Part shown: piece by piece, positions 8,923 to 16,830 of the stretch | How positions within the stretch are numbered: the stretch's first letter is position 1 | Layout of the letters: each line of letters begins with the position of its first letter | Assembly (NCBI RefSeq): GCF_011008845.1 | Contig: NZ_JAAIWM010000001.1 | Location: 248,001 to 312,000 of the forward strand | From: Bacillus mesophilus | GTDB lineage: Bacteria; Bacillota; Bacilli; Bacillales; SA4 | DNA: 64,000 bases | Direction: 5' to 3' | Translations under genes and position numbers: made by a program | The notes under the pieces: model-generated | Told to the model about the DNA's origin: nothing | The model's database searches: none | The model's input: only the letters and a program-made list of their open reading frames with translations

Positions 8923-9198
8923 CTAAATTCCAACTTTATAGTCATATTCCTTTGCTTTATCTGGTTTTGAGTTTTCAAACTCCATTTTTAAGAAAGGTTT
9001 GTAAGAAGGTTCTACCGTTTTAACAAAAGGTAATGCTTGCAGCTTCTTTGTAATTTGCTCGGTTTCATCCATATTACAGTATAGAACACAATATTTTAGC
9101 CGCTTAGAAACATAATGGATGTTTCCAAACCGACGTAAGTTTTTAATTTGTTTTAAATGGTGCAACCAAACTACGATCCCCTGTCGCTTTTCAAACAT
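8923..9198 (-). CDS. ylbG: UPF0298 family protein YlbG
   Basis: This small conserved protein of about 91 residues begins [20 protein letters not shown] and contains the basic block [21 protein letters not shown], matching the YlbG (UPF0298) family, which is confined to Firmicutes. Positively charged patches suggest nucleic-acid contact, but the role is not established. The ribosome site is weak (AAAAGG). In B. subtilis it lies between ylbF and rsmD, as here, with one extra gene on each side. Confidence 0.9.
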   Translation of the reverse strand: MFEKRQGIVVWLHHLKQIKNLRRFGNIHYVSKRLKYCVLYCNMDETEQITKKLQALPFVKTVEPSYKPFLKMEFENSKPDKAKEYDYKVGI

Positions 9199-9304
9199 CC
9201 TTTTATCCCCTTTTATATAAATCTCTGTTAAAATCTAGTCTAGCATGAAATATATTTGACAAGCAATAGAAGTGTGAAATTCTCCTCACGAAAGGAGCCT
9301 TACG

Positions 9305-9622
9305 ATGAATCTAGAAATAATTTGGGATGTCTTTCTGGAAACATTAGTACAACATTCAGCCATACAATCTGCCAGAAAGCAAAACTATTCTGGTATTCCT
9401 TTTCTATATGTTGAGATTAACGAAGAAACGACACAGAAAGATTTAGAGCAACTTTTAAAAACAGCCTCCGCTCAAGTTATGAAGGGAAAGCGACTTCATG
9501 TAGAAACAATTTTTGTCCGACAGGAATCAAGTCTTTATGTATACCGACATCGGTTTTATGTTCCTCAAGAAAAAATGTTCTGCTGTGGGAATATATGTGT
9601 AGACTGCATAAGGCTAAAATAA
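9305..9622 (+). CDS. Hypothetical protein with a Cys-rich C-terminus, convergent with ylbF
   Basis: I do not recognise this 105-residue product. It has a clear ribosome site (AAAGGAG, seven bases before ATG). A short N-terminal helix (NLEIIWDVFLETLVQHSAI) is followed by an alpha/beta-looking middle and a tail FCCGNICVDCIRLK with four closely spaced cysteines. That tail could bind zinc or an Fe-S cluster; it faintly recalls oxidoreductase-like CCxxxCxxC motifs. It faces ylbF, whose product also ends in a Cys-rich cluster-binding tail, and the two share one terminator. No function assigned. Confidence 0.75.
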   Translation: MNLEIIWDVFLETLVQHSAIQSARKQNYSGIPFLYVEINEETTQKDLEQLLKTASAQVMKGKRLHVETIFVRQESSLYVYRHRFYVPQEKMFCCGNICVDCIRLK

Positions 9623-9651
9623 TAGCTATAAGCCGGTGGCCTATAGCTATT
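9621..9651. terminator. Bidirectional terminator between the Cys-tail gene and ylbF
   Basis: AATAGCTATAAGCC pairs with GGCCTATAGCTATT around three bases with a single mismatch. It overlaps both stop codons. Confidence 0.75.
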
Positions 9652-10090
9652 ATCCACAACCGCAGCTCCCGCCAGAGCCACAGCCTCCACTACATGACTT
9701 TTGATCAAAAAATGGATTTCCCGTTGGTACTTTTACATATTCAGATACCGCTTGACCTACAAGCACACTTACCTCATCCAACAGCTCCTGTAATTGATTC
9801 TCCGCTTTCTTGAATGAGTGAATAGTAGGATGTAGATCAACATCTCTTTTTAAGTGCCTTGTTTCTGTCATGACTTCCTGATAATCAGGATGGTATCTAC
9901 CAAATCTTTGTACTTCTTCATAGCGTTCTTTTATCTTTACAAATCTCTTTATGAGATCTTGGGCTTCCTGATCATGATTTAGAATATATAAACAGTGACG
10001 ATAATGCTCAGCCACTTCCGATTCAGTTATCATTCGTCCAAGTAATTCTGCTTCTTCAATAAGTTCAACTCTTTCTAAAGTTGAAAGCAT
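9650..10090 (-). CDS. ylbF: Y-complex protein YlbF (RNase Y specificity factor)
   Basis: YlbF acts with YmcA and YaaT as the Y-complex. In B. subtilis this complex directs RNase Y cleavage and carries Fe-S clusters, affecting competence, sporulation and biofilm formation. The 146-residue product is helical with the conserved blocks FVKIKERYEEVQRFGRYHPDY and SEYVKVPTGNPFF. It ends in a Gly/Cys-rich tail (SCSGGCGSGGSCGCG) that supplies cluster ligands. The open frame extends upstream, but the ATG at 10088-10090 has a perfect AGGAGGTG site and matches the family start. Confidence 0.94.
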   Translation of the reverse strand: MLSTLERVELIEEAELLGRMITESEVAEHYRHCLYILNHDQEAQDLIKRFVKIKERYEEVQRFGRYHPDYQEVMTETRHLKRDVDLHPTIHSFKKAENQLQELLDEVSVLVGQAVSEYVKVPTGNPFFDQKSCSGGCGSGGSCGCG

Positions 10091-10204
10091 CGCGACACCT
10101 CCTACCATTTCTATCATACCACGAAACAGTAAAAGGAGAAAATGAATTAAGTTGGAAACAAAAAGCATAGTCCCCGAATGATAGCAATTGTACCTTTAAG
10201 AAAT

Positions 10205-10275
10205 AAGAGGGTCTTTGAACTTTGAAAAAGGAAATTGCCTTCCTAGGCTTGGTGCAGGAGCCGGAAACTATGTAA
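10205..10275. repeat. Possible decayed fragment of repeat family B
   Basis: GGCTTGGTGCAGGAGCCGGAAAC (about 10246-10268) is alignable to the right arm GCTGGGCGCTGGAGCTAGACA, and an AAGGAAATTGCCTTCC mini-stem precedes it. Too degenerate for a firm call. Confidence 0.3.
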
Positions 10276-10314
10276 TTCTTGGTACTCTAGCTTTTTGATT
10301 TCTAAAAAAGGAAA

Positions 10315-10343
10315 AATGAACCTTTACTATCATAAGGCTCATT
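10315..10343 (-). terminator. Terminator of the lipoprotein gene at 10361
   Basis: On the minus strand AATGAGCCTT pairs with AAGGTTCATT (one G-U pair), followed by TTTTTCC. Confidence 0.75.
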
Positions 10344-10360
10344 TTTTATTGGATAATTAT

Positions 10361-10792
10361 CTATTCAACAGTAACAGAAAATTCTTCTTCTATTCCGTAG
10401 CTAGTTGAATCATTTTGTACAAGTTCAATTTTTAAATTATGTTTTCCACTAGGTAGCCCTTTTACGATAAAAGCAGCCTGGTGAATCTCATCTACCTTTT
10501 TACCATTTAGATAGAGATGAATGTATCCTTCTCCATCAACCTTTTTCTTGTCAGGTGCTGAACTAAAATTAAATCCTGGGATGACGACCTCAACATATAC
10601 GTTTTTATCCTTAACATTATGTCGGACTGTAACGTTTTCTTTGGTGATGGCCGCACTTACAACAACTGCTTCTCCTAAAGAGTTCATTATATGATCAGGT
10701 GTTACAGATGCCTCAGGTGGTTTAGGATCATCGGTTCCACAAGCGGTGATTACTAATAGGGATAAAGCAATTAGTATAGGTTTCATCATCAT
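10361..10792 (-). CDS. Small Bacillaceae lipoprotein, possible beta-sandwich
   Basis: The product of about 143 residues starts MMMKPILIALSLLVITACG: a signal peptide with lipobox ITAC, so the mature protein should be lipid-anchored outside the membrane. The rest looks like an Ig-like or YtkA-type beta-sandwich with IHLYLNGKKVDEI and LPSGKHNLKIELVQND, but I cannot name the family with certainty. The first of three consecutive ATGs (10790-10792) follows AAAGGAG by five bases; the second is equally plausible. It lies downstream of ylbD-ylbE but behind a strong terminator, so it is probably its own transcript. Confidence 0.75.
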   Translation of the reverse strand: MMMKPILIALSLLVITACGTDDPKPPEASVTPDHIMNSLGEAVVVSAAITKENVTVRHNVKDKNVYVEVVIPGFNFSSAPDKKKVDGEGYIHLYLNGKKVDEIHQAAFIVKGLPSGKHNLKIELVQNDSTSYGIEEEFSVTVE

Positions 10793-10891
10793 ACTCACTC
10801 CTTTTCCTACATATTGTTTGCAAGATAGGAGATTTATACACATTTATAAACGAACTACTCATGACTAAATACCATGGAACGATTGTTTACG

Positions 10892-10925
10892 AAAAAAAGC
10901 GAATGATTTAAACTAAATCATTCGC
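10892..10925 (-). terminator. Terminator of ylbD-ylbE
   Basis: On the minus strand GCGAATGATTT pairs perfectly with AAATCATTCGC, followed by seven Ts. Confidence 0.92.
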
Positions 10926-10926
10926 C

Positions 10927-11166
10927 TTAGTCGTTTTCTCTCATTGCTTGAAACATATTAATCATCATGGATGCCATTTGAAGTTGTTGTGAGAAACCCG
11001 CCACTTTATGTGGAATGGTCTTCTTGTAATATTCTTTGGATGATAAATCGAACTCATGGATACTTCTAGGATTTCTAGTTAGCTTCCTATACCAATAAGG
11101 CTGCTCTCTTATATATTTTTTATATTCTTCGTTAGATCGAAGTATTTGTACGACTTCCTGTCTCAT
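10927..11166 (-). CDS. ylbE: YlbE-like protein
   Basis: The 79-residue product matches the YlbE family: MRQEVVQILRSNEEYKKYIR, then REQPYWYRKLTRNPRSI, then KTIPHKVAGFSQQLQMASMM. It is soluble and probably helical, with no known biochemical activity. It follows ylbD after 15 bases with an AAGGGG site and is co-transcribed with it, as in B. subtilis. Because YlbD is a putative coat protein, a sporulation link for YlbE is a reasonable guess but not shown by this sequence. Confidence 0.9.
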   Translation of the reverse strand: MRQEVVQILRSNEEYKKYIREQPYWYRKLTRNPRSIHEFDLSSKEYYKKTIPHKVAGFSQQLQMASMMINMFQAMREND

Positions 11167-11181
11167 ACGTGAAATCCCCTT

Positions 11182-11580
11182 TTAATCTTTATTGAAGAAA
11201 AAAGGTTGATTTTGTTGGGGAGCTTGGTTGTTAACTTGGTTATCAGATCCGCGGAATTGACTCATAATTTGCTGAATACTTGTAATTGCCTCACCGAAGC
11301 TTGAGATATGCTGCTGAACCTGAGTGTAATCCATCCCCTTCACTGCCGATAAAATCGTACTCATAAAATCACTTTTATCCTTTTTCTCCTCTTCTTTACG
11401 ATCACTGTCTGATTTATACTGGTTCCACACATCATCTTCTTCCCCTAACAAATACCAATCCTCATAAAGCTCTTGCCAGTTTTTTCGCTGTTCCCTTACT
11501 TCAGTTACAAGCTTAGGATGTTTTTTCACAAATTGTTTAAACTTTTGAATAGAAGGATGTAGTGTCTTTTTACTCATCAT
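11182..11580 (-). CDS. ylbD: YlbD family putative spore coat protein
   Basis: The 132-residue product is a YlbD-type protein: LHPSIQKFKQFVKKHPKLV, then REQRKNWQELYEDWYLLGEED, an acidic-basic linker, and a helical part with MSTILSAVKGMDYTQVQQHI. The Gln/Asn-rich tail NNQAPQQNQPFFFN is typical of coat-associated proteins. Two consecutive ATGs follow a GAGGTG site; I use the first. First gene of ylbD-ylbE, divergent from the thioesterase gene. Assembly into the coat is family knowledge, not visible here. Confidence 0.88.
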   Translation of the reverse strand: MMSKKTLHPSIQKFKQFVKKHPKLVTEVREQRKNWQELYEDWYLLGEEDDVWNQYKSDSDRKEEEKKDKSDFMSTILSAVKGMDYTQVQQHISSFGEAITSIQQIMSQFRGSDNQVNNQAPQQNQPFFFNKD

Positions 11581-11682
11581 TAGTCACCTCAGTATAGAGC
11601 TATCTAAACATATGCCTACACTATAGTGTAAGAAATTTAGTAAAGAAGGTTCGCCCATTTTTGTGCTTGATAAAAATGGATA

Positions 11683-11691
11683 TGGTAAAAT
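11683..11691 (+). promoter_or_regulatory. Possible extended -10 promoter of the thioesterase gene
   Basis: TGGTAAAAT fits an extended -10 (TGnTATAAT-like) 40 bases before the start at 11731. No good -35 is visible. Confidence 0.35.
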
Positions 11692-11730
11692 ATCAGTTAT
11701 TACAGTACTAAGAGGGAAGGAAAAAAGAAA

Positions 11731-12228
11731 ATGGATCAACAACTACAAAATGATATACATGACTACTTACAAGACGCTAATGAAGAAGAACAACAAGTAT
11801 TTAAACAGATTGTGGAAGGGTTAAAGCGAAAGCAGGAAGGGGCAAACGGGTCTTATTTAGGCGGTTTACTAAAGGCCAGTAGTACTTTTAAAGAAGAGGA
11901 ACAACAGCTAGAAATGGTTATTCCTGCAAATCCTATAATCCAAAATTCCCTTAATATTGTTCATGGTGGGATTACAGCAACCCTCATTGACTCAGCAATG
12001 GGAACACTAGTACATCGAATATTGGCCGATGACGTTTATGCAGTTACATCAGAAATTAAAATAAACTATGTAGCACCTGGGATTGGAAAGGAATTCAAGT
12101 GTATAACCTCTGTCATACACAAGGGGTCAAAAACCATCGTTTGTGAAGGTAAAGTCTTTCGTGACGATGGGGTTCTAATTGCACATTCTACAGCTAGTTT
12201 TTTTATCATACCGAGAAAGAATAAGTAG
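11731..12228 (+). CDS. PaaI family hotdog-fold thioesterase
   Basis: The family hydrolyses acyl-CoA thioesters in the cytoplasm. The 165-residue product carries the hotdog signature NIVHGGITATLIDSAMG (about residues 73-89; HGG marks the active-site turn), then SEIKINYVAPGIGKEF and IVCEGKVFRDDGVLIAHSTA. The N-terminal 45 residues form an acidic helix seen in Bacillus members. It starts at ATG with a GGGAAGGA site. The hypothetical gene at 12231 begins two bases after its stop, so the two are co-transcribed. Substrate unknown. Confidence 0.88.
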   Translation: MDQQLQNDIHDYLQDANEEEQQVFKQIVEGLKRKQEGANGSYLGGLLKASSTFKEEEQQLEMVIPANPIIQNSLNIVHGGITATLIDSAMGTLVHRILADDVYAVTSEIKINYVAPGIGKEFKCITSVIHKGSKTIVCEGKVFRDDGVLIAHSTASFFIIPRKNK

Positions 12229-12230
12229 GT

Positions 12231-12587
12231 ATGGTAGCTGCAGTTGTAATTCCTTTACTTTTTTTATACTTTTTAGTCATAACGATTAAAGACCGGAGAC
12301 AAAAGTATGAAGACTATTTAAACCTTGATACTATAAAAGAAGAAGCTTTTATAAGTGGCAAAGTATTACAAATAGATACCAAAACTAGAGCCTTTGTTGG
12401 AAAACATTATGTAAATATCGTGACGATACTATTACATAATAAGGAGCATCAAGCTTATCAAAAAGCAATTAGGACCTCCACAACCTCAATTGAACCACAA
12501 GTTTTTACAGAGGGGACGGAAGTCATTTGTTATGGTTATTGGGAAAAAGATGTGTTTATTTTTAATCGATTTCGAGTAAAGGCTTAG
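12231..12587 (+). CDS. Hypothetical membrane-anchored protein downstream of the thioesterase
   Basis: I do not recognise this family. The 118-residue product has one N-terminal membrane segment (VAAVVIPLLFLYFLVITI), a basic stretch (KDRRQKYEDYL), then about 80 residues of alternating beta-strand pattern. FISGKVLQIDTKTRAF and GTEVICYGYWEKDVFIF are features of that region, which resembles a small OB-like barrel. The start is inferred from the ATG two bases after the thioesterase stop; its ribosome site (AAGTAGG) is weak, suggesting coupling. No terminator hairpin is obvious downstream. Confidence 0.65.
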   Translation: MVAAVVIPLLFLYFLVITIKDRRQKYEDYLNLDTIKEEAFISGKVLQIDTKTRAFVGKHYVNIVTILLHNKEHQAYQKAIRTSTTSIEPQVFTEGTEVICYGYWEKDVFIFNRFRVKA

Positions 12588-12707
12588 CAAATTTCCAGCA
12601 CATTTGTTAAGTCTTTTTTATTTGGTAAAACTTTAGTTTACATTTCCTCTGAGCGGGAGGTAGTTGGACATGTAGGTCTCAACCCCACTCGGATAACACC
12701 CGTTTAT

Positions 12708-12743
12708 AAAAAAAAATCCAAAATAACATGTGTTATTTTGGAT
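12708..12743 (-). terminator. Terminator of ylbC
   Basis: On the minus strand ATCCAAAATAAC pairs with GTTATTTTGGAT around a 4-base loop, followed by nine Ts. The stop codon of ylbC (12733-12735) lies within the hairpin. Confidence 0.92.
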
Positions 12744-13800
12744 CCCAAGTACTAATAAAATTTTGGGTGTAATACTTTTCATATACTCCTACTCCTAGGT
12801 GCGTAAACTTTTCATTTAGGAGAGTTTCTCGGTGACCTTTACTATTTAGCCACCCCTCAACTGCAGCAATCCCGTCAACATACTTGGCAGCTATATTTTC
12901 TCCTGCTAAATGGTACTTAATTTCTCCTGCTTCTAGTCGATCTGCTAACCCACCCTTTGTAGGTGAATCATGAGAAAAATAACTATTTTCCATCATGTCC
13001 ATACTATGTAAAAGGGCAACCTGTGAGGTTTCTTCATGCCACTTAACAAGGTTCAGGTCATATCTTTTTCTAATCATATTGGTGATATCAATAATCTGTT
13101 GTGCACTCCCTTTTTCAATAGCAAGCCATTCCTCTTTTGATAGCTCTCTGGAATCTAACAGTTCTCCTCTGTATACAAGCTCATAAGGTCTCTGTTTTAC
13201 TAATGTAATAGCATCTAAATAACGGATGCTAGAAAGTTTGTTTGTAAATTGATCAATATATAACTGTGCCCATACATTCCCTAATTGAATTAATGGTCTA
13301 ACGTGCTGCTCCTCTTCAGATAATTCAAAGCGATACGTATTATCTGCTACCCTAAAAGAATGATTGTCTGAGACAGGGAATTTCTTTACAATTTCATCAT
13401 ACGGCTGTCCTATATAAAAAGGATCAATATTTAAATCATCCCCAATGCCGTAAACCGTTACCACTTTATTTTCTAGTACCCCTACTTGAATATAAGAATG
13501 CTCATTTTGTTTATAAATCCACCAAACATACTCATAGGATGAAGGATCGATTCGGTGTGGATCTCCCCATTTTTGTTTTATTTCATCACCTGACAAGCCA
13601 ATAAGAGTATGCATTCCTGTATATTCAACCGATGCTTCCGGTAACGTACTAGTTTTAATGGGGTTGGTAACTTCTTCTGTAGCAGTTTCCTGTACAATTA
13701 CCGTTTGTTCTCGACCCTCTTTACTAGAGTTCCATTGAGAATATAGTGAAATAAAAGAAATAAATAATAACACAGATAGAATAAGGCTAACTCTTCCCAA
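12733..13800 (-). CDS. ylbC: CAP/SCP domain protein YlbC
   Basis: The 355-residue protein has an N-terminal hydrophobic anchor (VSLILSVLLFISFISLYSQW), a CAP-associated N-terminal domain (GLSGDEIKQKWGDPHRID onward) and a C-terminal CAP/SCP domain. Its key blocks are HSMDMMENSYFSH, GENIA and GHRETLLNEKFTHLGVGV. Related YkwD-type proteins act outside the cell or at the spore envelope, but a reaction is not known. The start is a TTG (13798-13800) behind AAGGAGAGGGG. It stands alone between ylbB and its own terminator. Confidence 0.9.
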   Translation of the reverse strand: MGRVSLILSVLLFISFISLYSQWNSSKEGREQTVIVQETATEEVTNPIKTSTLPEASVEYTGMHTLIGLSGDEIKQKWGDPHRIDPSSYEYVWWIYKQNEHSYIQVGVLENKVVTVYGIGDDLNIDPFYIGQPYDEIVKKFPVSDNHSFRVADNTYRFELSEEEQHVRPLIQLGNVWAQLYIDQFTNKLSSIRYLDAITLVKQRPYELVYRGELLDSRELSKEEWLAIEKGSAQQIIDITNMIRKRYDLNLVKWHEETSQVALLHSMDMMENSYFSHDSPTKGGLADRLEAGEIKYHLAGENIAAKYVDGIAAVEGWLNSKGHRETLLNEKFTHLGVGVYEKYYTQNFISTWDPK

Positions 13801-14012
13801 TTGTCCCCTCTCCTTCCGTTTCCTTTTTCACATTATATTAATCAAATCTATAAATATTCTTAAAAACTCTTCTAAATGGTAGATTTATTATAGTATTTTA
13901 TTTGGATTTCACTAGAGTGAAGTAAGGCTGTCTGAAGTCGTTACAAAAAACAGGAAAATGGGTCTCATACTAACTCTCCACGGAGGAAAATAAATTTGAG
14001 AAATTGTTTAGT

Positions 14013-14045
14013 AAAAAAGAAGCACCAAATTGGTGCTCCTTTTTT
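14013..14045 (-). terminator. Terminator of ylbB
   Basis: On the minus strand AGCACCAATTTGGTGCT is a hairpin followed by TCTTTTTT. Confidence 0.88.
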
Positions 14046-14472
14046 AATGGGTAGGATGAGCAGGCTCTGAGATCTCAGATAATGCATGACCGGCACGTTC
14101 ATCAGACATTTGATTTACAGCAAGGTCGCCTAAAGCCACTATACCGACAAGATGTCCATTGTCCACAACAGGAAGTCTTCTGATTTGTTTTTCAGCCATT
14201 ATTCTTGTGGCTTCTTCAAGAGTAGTTTCAGGCTTAACAGTTGTTAGATCAGAGCTCATAACTCCTGTTACCTCAAACGATCCTGAACGCTTTTCAGCAT
14301 ATCCTCTAATTACTAAATCACGGTCGGTAATCATTCCGATTAACTTCTCATCTTCACAAATAGGAATTGCTCCTACATTTAAATCCTTCATTTTTACCGC
14401 GACTTCATATACATTGTCTAATGGAGTACAATATTCAACATTTGTAGTCATGACATCACGTACAGTTTGCAT
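14044..14472 (-). CDS. ylbB: CBS-pair domain protein YlbB
   Basis: The 142-residue product consists almost only of two CBS motifs (about residues 7-60 and 73-127), visible as RDVMTTNVEYCTPLDNV...IGMITDRDLVIRG and TGVMSSDLTTVKPETTL...LVGIVALGDLA. Such stand-alone pairs usually sense adenine nucleotides or S-adenosyl compounds and regulate a partner; no partner domain is fused here. The start ATG follows GAGGGGGCATTAT. It is probably monocistronic, between ylbC and a divergent YugN-like gene. Confidence 0.92.
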   Translation of the reverse strand: MQTVRDVMTTNVEYCTPLDNVYEVAVKMKDLNVGAIPICEDEKLIGMITDRDLVIRGYAEKRSGSFEVTGVMSSDLTTVKPETTLEEATRIMAEKQIRRLPVVDNGHLVGIVALGDLAVNQMSDERAGHALSEISEPAHPTH

Positions 14473-14705
14473 AATAATGCCCCCTCATCAATTGTAAACT
14501 AACGCATAACCAGCTTAACTGAGCTACGCATGGATTAGTATGAACGAAACTGTTGATTGGCATTCACCGTGAGTATTTCCAACTTGTAACTTCTATACTC
14601 AGTAAGCATTTTTTTATAAATATCTGTCATAATAAGCACTATAAACATCTCAAAAAAGAGAATGATACACTCTAATTATCAAAAGCGTCATAAAATCGTC
14701 AATGA

Positions 14706-14740
14706 AAAAACGATGTAATACATTGCATGTTATCGTTTTT
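14706..14740. promoter_or_regulatory. Operator-like inverted repeat over the -35 of the YugN-like gene
   Basis: AAAAACGAT (14706-14714) and ATCGTTTTT (14732-14740) are perfect inverted arms 17 bases apart that flank and partly cover the -35 box. The placement fits a repressor site or a start-proximal hairpin. No known regulator consensus is recognised. Confidence 0.45.
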
Positions 14741-14751
14741 AATTATATTAT
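14723..14751 (+). promoter_or_regulatory. Sigma-A promoter of the YugN-like gene
   Basis: TTGCAT (14723-14728), 17 bases, then TATTAT (14746-14751), 34 bases before the ATG at 14786. Confidence 0.75.
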
Positions 14752-14785
14752 AAGTTTGGATAGTTTTTGAGGAGGGATACATACA

Positions 14786-15148
14786 ATGAAGTTTGAAAAT
14801 ACAGGAATTGAAGATGTTGTTGTAGAATTAAACATGCTTGATGATGCAATGGATGAGGTTGGATTTGTCCGAGCTGGTCAATGGGATTACGAACGTGTTA
14901 CTTACGATTATAAGATCGAAGTATTAGAAGCACAAGAAGTGTATTACCTACGTGTTCAAGGTTATACAGTTGAAGGTGATATTGGTAAACACGAAGCAAC
15001 AATAAAGCTACTTTCCCCACTATTAGGTAAGCATTATTACCCACATGGTGTAGAGTACGGTGAAGGCGAAGTTTTTCCTAAAAATGTACTAGCAAAGAGT
15101 CAAGAGCTATTAAAGCGTGTTAGTGAAGAGCTTAAGAAAATCTCATAA
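14786..15148 (+). CDS. yugN: YugN-like family protein
   Basis: The 120-residue product matches the YugN family along its length: MKFENTGIEDVVVELN, then FVRAGQWDYERVTYDYK, then LLGKHYYPHGVEYGEGEVFP. It is soluble; its function is unknown. It has a strong GAGGAGGGAT ribosome site and its own promoter with a possible operator, and it ends at a bidirectional terminator, so it is a single-gene unit. In B. subtilis yugN is in a different region, so the location beside ylbB is not shared with that species. Confidence 0.9.
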   Translation: MKFENTGIEDVVVELNMLDDAMDEVGFVRAGQWDYERVTYDYKIEVLEAQEVYYLRVQGYTVEGDIGKHEATIKLLSPLLGKHYYPHGVEYGEGEVFPKNVLAKSQELLKRVSEELKKIS

Positions 15149-15174
15149 TCCGCTATACTTAAATTTAACTAAGT

Positions 15175-15202
15175 AAAAACGCATGATTACTCATGCGTTT
15201 TT
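15175..15202. terminator. Bidirectional terminator between the YugN-like and Asp23-like genes
   Basis: AAAAACGCATG pairs perfectly with CATGCGTTTTT around ATTACT. It contains the stop codon of the Asp23-like gene. Confidence 0.92.
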
Positions 15203-15546
15203 ACTTTTATTTGTTCAACCTTTACATGTACAGAGTTAACTTCAATTCCCGTCATTGATTCAATTTCATATTTTACAGCTGCCTGTATGGCTTTACATGT
15301 CTCCACAATATCAGATCCATAATAAAGTGCAACTTTCATTTCTATAGAAATTTCTTCAAATTCACCTTTTTCAATCAAGATTCCTTTTTGTCTTGACTTT
15401 TTATTAACAACTCGAATCATCTCATCCTTAAAGTCAGCAACGGTACCTGCAACACCATCTACTTCGACAATAGCTAGTGACGCAATTAGAGCCACGATTT
15501 GATCAGCAATATGGACAGTTCCATATGGTAATACCTTAGTGAACAT
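15187..15546 (-). CDS. Asp23/Gls24 family envelope stress protein
   Basis: The 119-residue product belongs to the Asp23 (DUF322) family. GTVHIADQIVALIASLAIVEVDGVAGTV (about residues 9-36) is the hallmark, followed by the beta segment ISIEMKVALYYGSDIVETCKAIQAAVKYEIESMTG. Asp23-type proteins coat the inner membrane or act as stress proteins; the closest Bacillus relatives are the YqhY/YloU group. The start ATG has a GAGGGGGG site. It has its own terminator and a short divergent region with the AI-2E-type gene. Confidence 0.88.
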   Translation of the reverse strand: MFTKVLPYGTVHIADQIVALIASLAIVEVDGVAGTVADFKDEMIRVVNKKSRQKGILIEKGEFEEISIEMKVALYYGSDIVETCKAIQAAVKYEIESMTGIEVNSVHVKVEQIKVKTHE

Positions 15547-15733
15547 GTAGTTCCCCCCTCATTAGCATCTTCCGTACAGTATATGAAGAAAATGAAAATT
15601 GGGCACTAATTTATTGGGATGTTTAGATTATTAACCAAGTTTTAAACTTATCTCTGTTATTATTAAAATAATCATACTATAATTTAATTATCGTGTTTTA
15701 TAGAAATCACACACATGAGAAAGGGGAACCAAG

Positions 15734-16795
15734 TTGTCTTATATATTTACAAAACGATTTGCGATTACCGCAATAATAGTCATTATTTTATTGCTTCTAT
15801 TTTTATTTATTTTGCCGATATCGATTCCTCTTATAGCTGCGTTCATTACAGCACTTTTTTTAGAACCCCTTGTAAAGTCACTCTTTGCTAAATCGAAACT
15901 CACAAGGAACACTTCTGTTATTGTGATTTTCTTACTATTTATTTTATTTATTGGTATTTCTAGCTACTTTTTGATAACAAAAGTAGTTGGAGAAGGTATA
16001 CAATTTGCACAGAATGTCCCTTTTTATGTGAGTGATATAAATAGAGCTTGGTATGATTTAGAAAACAGATTGCAGAATGTTGCGAAAGATATGCCAAAAG
16101 AAGTGGTAATAGAAATTACACAGCAAGTGGGCGATTTTCTAGAAGGACTTAGAAATAGTATTACAGATTCTGTAAATATTAATAATGTAAAGCAAATTGT
16201 AACCGAAATTCCAAACTACCTAGTCAGTTTAATTGTATATTTAATTGCCTTATTTTTGTTTATGATGGACCTTCCTAGATTAAAAAATAGTGCATTCTCA
16301 CATATGACCGAAAAAACTGCAGAGAAGGTTCAATTTATGACTTCAAGACTTTCATATGTAGTATTAGGATTTCTAAAGGCACAATTTTTAGTAAGCATCT
16401 TAATATTCTTCACGTGCTTAATTGGTTTATTAATGATCGTAGAACCAGAATTAGCCATTGTGATGTCGTTCATTATTTGGATTATTGACTTTATACCATT
16501 AATTGGTTCAATTATAATCCTCGGACCCTGGGCCTTATTTCTTCTTTTAACAGGTCAAACGATCATAGGTACTAAAATTGCCATATTAGCTGCAATTCTG
16601 CTAATCATTAGACGAACAGTAGAACCAAAGGTTATGGGAACTCAAATAGGTCTTTCCCCTTTATCAACATTGATAGCCATGTATTTAGGTCTAGAGATTT
16701 TTGGAATATTAGGCTTTATTATAGGTCCTTTATTGCTTATAGCATTTAATACTGCGCGTGAAGCAGGCGTGATTAAGATAAATTTTAAAATATAA
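15734..16795 (+). CDS. AI-2E family transporter, YtvI-like sporulation membrane protein
   Basis: The 353-residue protein has seven to eight membrane segments. The domain arrangement is that of AI-2E (UPF0118) permeases: two helices at the N-terminus, a soluble helical region (about residues 90-165, NRAWYDLENRLQNVAKDMP), then the conserved C-terminal core IIWIIDFIPLIGSIIILGPW and TQIGLSPLSTLIAMYLGL. It starts at TTG behind AAAGGGG. Bacillus paralogues include YtvI (sporulation), YueF and YrrI; the shortness and sequence favour YtvI but I cannot separate them firmly. Transported substrate unknown. Confidence 0.82.
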   Translation: MSYIFTKRFAITAIIVIILLLLFLFILPISIPLIAAFITALFLEPLVKSLFAKSKLTRNTSVIVIFLLFILFIGISSYFLITKVVGEGIQFAQNVPFYVSDINRAWYDLENRLQNVAKDMPKEVVIEITQQVGDFLEGLRNSITDSVNINNVKQIVTEIPNYLVSLIVYLIALFLFMMDLPRLKNSAFSHMTEKTAEKVQFMTSRLSYVVLGFLKAQFLVSILIFFTCLIGLLMIVEPELAIVMSFIIWIIDFIPLIGSIIILGPWALFLLLTGQTIIGTKIAILAAILLIIRRTVEPKVMGTQIGLSPLSTLIAMYLGLEIFGILGFIIGPLLLIAFNTAREAGVIKINFKI

Positions 16796-16803
16796 CTAAC
16801 CGA

Positions 16804-16830
16804 GACTAAGGAGGATTCCTTAGTCTTTTC
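16804..16830. terminator. Bidirectional terminator between the YtvI-like and GNAT genes
   Basis: GACTAAGGA and TCCTTAGTC form a hairpin around GGAT followed by TTTTC on the plus strand. Confidence 0.8.

Larger units (their letters stand above)
14473..14785. other. Divergent region between ylbB and the YugN-like gene
   Basis: The right half holds a good sigma-A promoter (14723-14751), an inverted repeat over its -35 (14706-14740) and the GAGGAGGG ribosome site of the gene at 14786. The left half has several short AT boxes but no clear ylbB promoter. Confidence 0.6.

Noticed and set aside
9595-9813. 72-codon plus-strand frame at the end of ylbF
   Set aside because: Antisense shadow of the ylbF coding region, with no ribosome site.
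13930-14012. Plus-strand GGAGG followed by a TTG frame of about 25 codons
   Set aside because: It runs into the ylbB terminator and coding region in antisense and has poor coding character.
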